Shown one piece after another: positions 58,727-64,000 of a stretch of 64,000 nt of DNA. The DNA lies in assembly GCF_000308655.1 (NCBI RefSeq), contig NZ_BAGC01000001.1, positions 1 to 64,000 of the forward strand, written 5' to 3'. The position numbers and the translations under genes are program-made. Numbering within the stretch: position 1 is the stretch's first letter; every line of letters begins with the position of its first letter. Below the pieces are notes generated by a model. That model saw nothing but the letters and a program-made list of their open reading frames with translations, did no database searches and had not been told where the DNA came from. Origin of the DNA: Nocardia niigatensis NBRC 100131. Lineage in GTDB: Bacteria; Actinomycetota; Actinomycetes; Mycobacteriales; Mycobacteriaceae.

Positions 58727-60595
58727 GTGCGAGGAATCGGGTCTCGCGGCGATACCCGGACCCGGGTACGGGCGGCATCGGCGCTGGCGACGGCAATGGT
58801 CATGGCTCGGACCACCGGGGCGTTCTACGTCATGGGCGGGGTCCTGGGCCTGGTTCTGACTGCGGTCGCTCCGGGTGACGAGGGCAATCGGCCGCTGGTT
58901 GGCGCGGCGGCGTTCGGGGCGCTGCTGTTGGGTATCAGCCTGCTGATCTGGGGTCCGCGGCTGCCGCATTCGGTGCACCACGCCTATGTGGCGACCGCCA
59001 CCGTGCTGGTCACCATTGCGGTGCACTGGTTTCCGAACACGGTCGGCGCGATCAGTCTGGCGGCGTTCTATGTGTTCGTCGCGTGTGATGCCGCCATCTT
59101 CTTCTCCTGGCGGTGGCTGGGCGGGCATCTGGCGTTCGCGATCGCCTGCTGCCTGTGGGTGGTGCCGTCGCGCGGGCTGCCGTGGTGGTCGGGCATCATT
59201 CCGGCGGGCATCACCTTCGGAATCGGCATTGTGGTCGGCATTCTGACGCGCATGGCGTCGGACGCCGATATCGATGTGCTGACGGGTCTGCTGAACCGGC
59301 GCGGTTTCGATCGGGCGCTGAGCAATGCCATCGCGCACGCCACCCGGACCGGCCAGGGCCTGGCCCTGGTGCTGGTGGACCTGGACCGCTTCCAGAAGAT
59401 CAACGACCATCTCGGGCATCGGGCCGGTGACGCCGTGCTGCAGCGGGTGGCCGACACCTGGGCGAAACTGCTTGCGCCGGAGCAGCGGCTGGCCCGCTAC
59501 GGCGGTGACGCGTTCGCGCTGCTGCTGCCCGGCACCACCGAGCAGGCCGCGATCCTGCTGACCGAGGAGCTGCGCGCGGCCGTCACCACGGGCTGTTCCG
59601 CGGGTGTGACGTCCTGGCAGCCGGGTGAATCCGGGTCGCTGCTGGTGTCGCGCGCGGATGTGGGTCTGTACCGGGCCAAGCAGGCGGGCCGCAATCGCAC
59701 GGTGCTGGAGTCGTCGCGGCAGCTGCCGCTGGCGGTGGAGCTGCGCGAGGCCATCGACCGCGGCACGCTGGACGTGCAGTACCAGCCGATCGTGAGTCTC
59801 ACCGACGGCGCGACCCGGGCGGTCGGTGTGGAAGCCTTGCTGCGCTGGTCTTCTCACGCCCAGCCGGATGTGACCACCGAGGGCCTGATCCGGGTCGCCG
59901 AGGAATACGACCTCATCTCCGATCTGGACGAGCTGGTGCTGCGGCGGGCCTGCGCCGATGCCGCCCGGCTGCAGGAGACCTTCGCCCAGTTGGATCTGAC
60001 GCTGAACGTCAATGTGAGCGGGCTGGAGCTGGCCGAAACCGAGTACGCGGACCGGGTTTCCGGCATCCTCGCGGAGACCGGCTGGCCCGCCGAGCAACTC
60101 GTGCTCGAGGTGACCGAGAGCGAGCTGGCCGCCGAGTCCGAGACGGCCATCGCGAACCTGCACAAGCTGCGTGAGTTCGGCGTCCGGATCGCCATCGACG
60201 ATTTCGGCACCGGCTACTCCTCGCTGAGCCGTCTGGCCACGTTGCCGTCGGACATCCTCAAGGTGGACCAGTCCTTCGTGGCGTCAATCCAGTCGGATTC
60301 CCCGGCGCCACCGTTGCTGGGCGTGATCGCGGCGCTGAGCAAATCGCTCGACCTGCAGGTCATCGCCGAGGGTGTGGAGACCGAATACCAGGCCGCGGTG
60401 CTGACCGAGCTCGGTTTCGCGCTGGCCCAGGGCTATCACTACAGCGACTCGCACCCGGTGTCCGAGCTCATCAACGACCTCAATGACCGGAATGGCCTGG
60501 TCGGCGCTGCGGTGGCGGAGGGCGAGCCGTCCTCCAACGTCTGGATACCGATCGATAATCCGCTTGACGGTGGGGCGCCCGGCGCGCAGGGTTGA
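58727..60595 (+). CDS. Membrane GGDEF/EAL cyclic-di-GMP protein with degenerate GGDEF
   Basis: A 622-residue protein: six N-terminal membrane helices (about 30-175), a GGDEF domain (about 180-330) and an EAL domain (about 335-585). The GGDEF signature is RYGGDAFALLLPG, with Ala in place of the catalytic Glu (GGDAF 259-263), so diguanylate cyclase activity is doubtful. The EAL domain keeps VEALLRW (369-371), DDFGTGYSSL (491-500), KVDQSFV and AEGVET, so phosphodiesterase activity is likely, the GGDEF part perhaps sensing GTP. GTG 58727 was chosen because a promoter box lies seven bases upstream. Confidence 0.93.
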   Translation: MRGIGSRGDTRTRVRAASALATAMVMARTTGAFYVMGGVLGLVLTAVAPGDEGNRPLVGAAAFGALLLGISLLIWGPRLPHSVHHAYVATATVLVTIAVHWFPNTVGAISLAAFYVFVACDAAIFFSWRWLGGHLAFAIACCLWVVPSRGLPWWSGIIPAGITFGIGIVVGILTRMASDADIDVLTGLLNRRGFDRALSNAIAHATRTGQGLALVLVDLDRFQKINDHLGHRAGDAVLQRVADTWAKLLAPEQRLARYGGDAFALLLPGTTEQAAILLTEELRAAVTTGCSAGVTSWQPGESGSLLVSRADVGLYRAKQAGRNRTVLESSRQLPLAVELREAIDRGTLDVQYQPIVSLTDGATRAVGVEALLRWSSHAQPDVTTEGLIRVAEEYDLISDLDELVLRRACADAARLQETFAQLDLTLNVNVSGLELAETEYADRVSGILAETGWPAEQLVLEVTESELAAESETAIANLHKLREFGVRIAIDDFGTGYSSLSRLATLPSDILKVDQSFVASIQSDSPAPPLLGVIAALSKSLDLQVIAEGVETEYQAAVLTELGFALAQGYHYSDSHPVSELINDLNDRNGLVGAAVAEGEPSSNVWIPIDNPLDGGAPGAQG

Positions 60596-60668
60596 TCCCA
60601 TGCGGCTGCTCGTCTACGCCTGTTGATTTGTACTCCGTAGGGCTCTGTCCCGGGCACTCGCCGAGCGT

Positions 60669-62048
60669 GTGGGCCCGGCGCACGCGACACGCGGCCACCC
60701 CGGCTCGACCCGTGCACTGACGCTGCGGGCGATGCTGTTCGCCATCACGGCGGACCTGATCCCGCTCTACGCGATCTACGCCCTGCTGTTCGCCGATCAC
60801 GGCCTGAACGCGGCGCAGATCTCGTCGCTCTTCGCCATCTGGTCCGCGACCTCCTTCCTGCTGGAGATCCCCTCCGGCGCCTGGGCCGACACGGTCTCAC
60901 GGCGCGCCCTGCTCGTACTGTCGGGCGCCCTGCTGGCGGCGGGCTTCGCGGCGTGGACGCTGTACCCCTCCTACCTGGGATTCGCCCTGGGTTTCGTGCT
61001 GTGGGGTACTTCGGGCGCGCTCCGATCGGGCACCTTCGAGGCCCTGATTTACGACGATCTGCACGCCCGCGCGGACACCGCCGCGTACGCGCGGTTGCTG
61101 GGGTACCTCCGCGCCGGCGCCGAATCCGCCGCGCTCGCGGGCATTCTGGTGGCGGCCCCGCTCTACGCGTGGGGCGGCTACGCGCTGGTCGCCTGGTCCA
61201 GTGTCGCGATCGCCGTCGTGCACACTCTGACCGCGGCCCTGCTGCCCACCGCACCGAAGTCGGTCTCCGCGGCGGAGATCGACGATTTGGGAGAGGTGGA
61301 CGAGGGCGTCGCGGATGCCGATGCTGCCGAACCAGCGCCGAAATCCAGTGGCTACCTGCCGAAATCCAGTGGCTACCTGACGATGTTGCGGACGGGCCTG
61401 CGAGAGGGCCTGCGCGTGCGGACGATTCGGCGCGGAGTCATCCTGGTGGCCCTGCTGAACGGCATCACCGCCTTCGACGAGTACTTCGCCCTGCTCGCCG
61501 ATCACGCGGGCGCGGGCCCGTCGACGGCCGCGGTCCTGGTGGGCATCACGGTGGCCGGTGCGCTGGCCGGCGCGACCCTGGCGGGCCGCACCGAGGGCAT
61601 TTCGGCGCGAGTCATGTCCGCGGCGCTGGTGGTGGCCGGTGTCCTGTTCATCGCCGGCGCGCTGCTCGCGGGCGCCGCCGCCCACCACCCGCAGGCGATG
61701 TATGTGCTCACGGCCGTGGGCTTTTCGGCCGTGGGCGTCGCCTACGGCATCGACTACAACGCCGACGTCCTCGCCTCGGCCCGTTTGCAGGACGCCATCG
61801 CGGGCCCGGCCCGTGCGACCGTCACCTCGGTCTCCGGTTTCGTCACCGAGATGATCGCCCTGCTGGTCTTCGCCTTCGCCGCGGTGGCCACCACCTGGCT
61901 GTCCCTGCCGCTCATGGTCGCCCTGCTGGGTGTTCCGCTGCTGCTGGCCGCGGCCCTCGTCCCGACCTGGCTACCAAACGCGGCATCCGGCCTCGAGGTG
62001 GGCGTCCGCGATTCGCAGCCTGCCGCCCAGGATCCCGGACAGGTCTGA
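60669..62048 (+). CDS. MFS transporter
   Basis: A 459-residue 12-helix MFS transporter. The first helices (AITADLIPLYAIYALLFADH, ISSLFAIWSATSFLLEIPSG) and motif A variant AWADTVSRRALL identify the family. A cytoplasmic central loop (about 200-235) contains a seven-residue duplication, PKSSGYLPKSSGYL. Drug or metabolite export is likely; no specific substrate. The GTG at 60669 lies 73 bp after the GGDEF/EAL gene, but no operon signals are evident. Confidence 0.85.
   Translation: MGPAHATRGHPGSTRALTLRAMLFAITADLIPLYAIYALLFADHGLNAAQISSLFAIWSATSFLLEIPSGAWADTVSRRALLVLSGALLAAGFAAWTLYPSYLGFALGFVLWGTSGALRSGTFEALIYDDLHARADTAAYARLLGYLRAGAESAALAGILVAAPLYAWGGYALVAWSSVAIAVVHTLTAALLPTAPKSVSAAEIDDLGEVDEGVADADAAEPAPKSSGYLPKSSGYLTMLRTGLREGLRVRTIRRGVILVALLNGITAFDEYFALLADHAGAGPSTAAVLVGITVAGALAGATLAGRTEGISARVMSAALVVAGVLFIAGALLAGAAAHHPQAMYVLTAVGFSAVGVAYGIDYNADVLASARLQDAIAGPARATVTSVSGFVTEMIALLVFAFAAVATTWLSLPLMVALLGVPLLLAAALVPTWLPNAASGLEVGVRDSQPAAQDPGQV
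61338..61379. repeat. 21-bp perfect tandem duplication in MFS gene
   Basis: Copies at 61338-61358 and 61359-61379 are identical, duplicating PKSSGYL in the central loop of the transporter without breaking the frame. Confidence 0.9.
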
Positions 62049-62184
62049 TCGGGTGGGTTGCCGGGTCGTGCTGCGCTGGAACGGGATCCGTACCCGGCGG
62101 GGCGCGGCGGGGCAGAGCGCCGCGCGACATGATCCGGTCGGTCGGTTCCGGGCCGGGGGTGGCGGGGACAATCGGGCGGTGGCG

Positions 62185-63120
62185 ATGCGGCAATGGGTGG
62201 GATTCGGGTTCGGGGGTTCCATCGGCGCGGCCGTGGCCGTCCAGGCGCGGATCAATGGGGAGCTGGGACAGCGGCTGGGGGATGGGATCGCGGCGGCGAC
62301 CATCAGTTTCGGGAGTGGACTGCTGATATTGGCCGTGGTGTTCGCGGCCAGTGGGCGGTTGCGGGCGGGTGTGGGGCGGGTGCGGGCCGCGCTCGATACG
62401 GGAGAACTGCACTGGTGGCAGCTGCTGGGTGGGCTGTCGGGCGCGTATTTCGTTGCGTGTCAGGGGCTCACGGTGGCGATCATCGGGGTGACGGCGTTCA
62501 CGGTGGCGGCGGTGGCCGGGCAATTGGTGAGCAGCCTGGTGGTGGATCGGCTGGGCTGGGGGCCGAGCGGGCCGACACCGGTGACGGCGGGGCGGATCGG
62601 TGCCGCGGTGCTCGGCCTGGTCGCCGTGCTGCTGGCGGTGATCGGCCGGCGCGGCACCGGCACGGTCGGTGGGCATTCGGCGGCCTCGGTGCTGCTGGTA
62701 ATCCTGCCGCTGATAGCCGGCTTACTGGTGGCCTGGCAGCAGGCGGTGAACGGCCGGGTCGGCGCGATCGGCAGCCCGCTGTCGGCGACCCTGGCCAATT
62801 TCGCGACCGGCACCGCGGCGCTGGTGGTCATCGAGGCGGGAGTGCTGGTGCGGCGCGGTGGATTCGGCCCGCTGCCGAGCGAGCCGTGGCTGTATCTCGG
62901 TGGGCTGATCGGGATTTCGTTCGTGGCGCTGGCGGTGGCGGTGGTGCGCTGGATCGGGGTGCTGCTGCTGGGATTGACCTCGGTGGCGGGCCAGCTGCTG
63001 GCGTCGGTGGTGCTGGATGTGGTCGCGCCGACCGGCACCGGGCTCTCCGCCCTCGCGGTGATCGGCTGTGCGCTCACCTTCGTGGCCGTGGCGGTCGCCG
63101 CCCGCTCCCGGACGTCGTGA
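62185..63120 (+). CDS. DMT-family transporter (YdcZ/DUF606 type)
   Basis: A 311-residue membrane protein with ten helices in two homologous halves, matching the DMT superfamily YdcZ (DUF606) family: QARINGELGQRLGDGIAAAT and GGLSGAYFVACQGLTV in the first half, WQQAVNGRVGAIGSPLSATL and GGLIGISFVALAVAVVRWIG in the second. It probably exports a small molecule, unidentified. ATG 62185 was chosen; a GTG at 62179 is also in frame. Confidence 0.88.
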   Translation: MRQWVGFGFGGSIGAAVAVQARINGELGQRLGDGIAAATISFGSGLLILAVVFAASGRLRAGVGRVRAALDTGELHWWQLLGGLSGAYFVACQGLTVAIIGVTAFTVAAVAGQLVSSLVVDRLGWGPSGPTPVTAGRIGAAVLGLVAVLLAVIGRRGTGTVGGHSAASVLLVILPLIAGLLVAWQQAVNGRVGAIGSPLSATLANFATGTAALVVIEAGVLVRRGGFGPLPSEPWLYLGGLIGISFVALAVAVVRWIGVLLLGLTSVAGQLLASVVLDVVAPTGTGLSALAVIGCALTFVAVAVAARSRTS

Positions 63121-63259
63121 GCGCCCCGCCGGAGGCCGTGGCCGTACCCGCCCCGATTCCGCCGCCACGCGGGTGAGTTATGTGTTTTCCGGCGTGGCGT
63201 CGAAAACTGTTCGGGTGATTTGTAATTCGCCGTCAATCTCGATGTGCAATGGTGCGGGA

Positions 63260-63868
63260 ATGGCTATCGACTACTGGGTGTGGGTGGCGCGTCTGGTGCT
63301 GGCCGTCGTGTTCGGATTGTCGGCGTGGGGGAAATTCGCCGACGGCTCCGGGACGCGGATAGCGGTGGAGGAGTTCGGCATTCCCATCCCGTGGGTGCCC
63401 GCGGTCGCCTGGGGGTTGCCGGCGGTGGAGGCGGGCGTGGCGATCGCGGTGCTGCCGCCGAGGACCGCGGCCGGTGCGGCGCTGGTGGCGATTCTGCTGC
63501 TGGGCATGTTCACGGGCGCCGTGGTCCGGCTGCTGCGCCACGGAAAGCGCCCGGTCTGCTCGTGTTTCGGCGCCGGGAGCGCGGCGCCGATCGGCCGCGG
63601 GACGGTGTTCCGCAATATCGTGCTGATCCTGCTGGCGGGCCTGACCGTCGTCGCGACGCTGGCCGATCCGCAGGTGCCGGGCGCGTTGCCGATGGATCAC
63701 GCGGTCGCGCTGGCGGTGGCCGCCGGGTTCGCGGCCGTGCTGGTCTCGCTGTGGGGCGAATTGCGTTCGCTGCGCCGCCGCCTGGAAGACCTGGAAACAA
63801 TGCGGCCGATCCGCCGGGATCGGCCGCATTCAGCGGATCAGACCAGTTTCTTCGAACGCAGTTCGTGA
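63260..63868 (+). CDS. MauE/DoxX-like membrane protein
   Basis: A 202-residue protein with four membrane helices followed by a cytoplasmic tail. The MauE-like core shows ARLVLAVVFGLSAWGKFADG, GTRIAVEEFGIP and the hallmark RPVCSCFGAGS, whose cysteine pair may take part in thiol exchange as in MauE/DsbB-like proteins. ATG 63260 has GTGCGGGA upstream. The 3' end overlaps the convergent Rieske gene by 31 bp. Confidence 0.82.
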   Translation: MAIDYWVWVARLVLAVVFGLSAWGKFADGSGTRIAVEEFGIPIPWVPAVAWGLPAVEAGVAIAVLPPRTAAGAALVAILLLGMFTGAVVRLLRHGKRPVCSCFGAGSAAPIGRGTVFRNIVLILLAGLTVVATLADPQVPGALPMDHAVALAVAAGFAAVLVSLWGELRSLRRRLEDLETMRPIRRDRPHSADQTSFFERSS

Positions 63869-64000
63869 CCCTTGGACGTCTTGCAGCGACCCGATTCCAG
63901 GTCCCACTGCCAGCCGTGCAGGTTGCAGGTCAGGGTATTGCCCTCCACCACACCGAATTTCGAGAGGTCGGCCTTGAGGTGCGGGCAGCGGCGCTGCACC
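63838..64000 (-). CDS. Rieske [2Fe-2S] protein, C-terminal end only
   Basis: The last 53 codons of a protein whose 5' part lies beyond the right edge. They contain the Rieske ligands RCPHLKADLSKFG and CNLHGWQWDLESG (Cys-His and Cys-His), followed by RCKTSKGHELRSKKLV. The Rieske domain at the very C-terminus, and the position near serS, fit NamH (Rv3818), the N-acetylmuramic acid hydroxylase, but other Rieske oxygenase or ferredoxin proteins are possible since the rest is missing. Confidence 0.82.
   Translation of the reverse strand, partial: VQRRCPHLKADLSKFGVVEGNTLTCNLHGWQWDLESGRCKTSKGHELRSKKLV

Overview
The window is high-GC actinobacterial DNA and almost certainly comes from a mycolic-acid-producing member of the Mycobacteriales, most likely Nocardia. 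The evidence is an antigen-85-type mycolyltransferase, a cutinase, LysX (lysyl-phosphatidylglycerol synthase fused to lysyl-tRNA synthetase), a PE/PPE/EspG cassette, IdeR-type iron boxes and many GTGA/ATGA start-stop overlaps. From gltB to serS the gene set follows what I recall of the M. tuberculosis Rv3859c-Rv3834c interval (gltBD, sodA, glpQ1, ferritin, DUF2470, pheA, phosphoglycerate mutase, zincin, septum protein, serS), with Nocardia-specific insertions. No rRNA, tRNA, CRISPR array, insertion sequence or prophage was seen.

Region by region. 1-2.7 kb: a translationally coupled MoxR/DUF4129-DUF4350/membrane operon. 2.7-5.7 kb: a TetR repressor divergent from a drug-efflux MFS pump, with two palindromic operators between them, then a DUF4352 lipoprotein. 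5.7-7.6 kb: a DUF4407 membrane protein. 7.6-14.8 kb: an unusually long structured gltB leader, containing a five-codon mini-ORF and a terminator-like hairpin, followed by gltBD; a 60-bp tandem repeat overlaps the gltB stop. 15-19.4 kb: secreted envelope proteins (mycolyltransferase, cutinase and others). 19.5-24.4 kb: LysX, an S4 protein, RraA and an F420-type oxidoreductase. 24.5-34.5 kb: an unusual DFN-type Ser/Thr kinase, a copper operon (membrane protein-ycnI-copC-copD), a RecB-like nuclease coupled to htpG, then a cold-shock gene.

35-41.5 kb: SDR/TetR genes, then a manganese/oxidative-stress cluster: a GDT1 exporter with a yybP-ykoY Mn riboswitch, a Gln145-type superoxide dismutase and MsrA. 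41.7-47.7 kb: a DnaA-box cluster, rhodanese, DUF4328, glpQ, DUF5926, a 28-residue peptide gene, ferritin with a putative iron box, and an LCP cell-wall ligase. 47.7-54.2 kb: a CPBP protease, an iron-boxed DUF2470 protein, pheA and phosphoglycerate mutase, a PE-PPE-EspG type VII secretion cassette, and a zincin. 54.2-64 kb: a septum-formation protein, a GMC oxidoreductase, serS, a GGDEF/EAL protein with a degenerate GGDAF motif, transporters, a MauE-like protein and the end of a Rieske protein.

The most original signals are the gltB leader, the 60-bp repeat at the gltB stop, a pair of homologous palindromic elements placed immediately upstream of two unrelated genes (44.1 and 55.5 kb), the planctomycete-like kinase and the 28-residue peptide gene. 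All calls are by reading the sequence; no database search or folding program was run.
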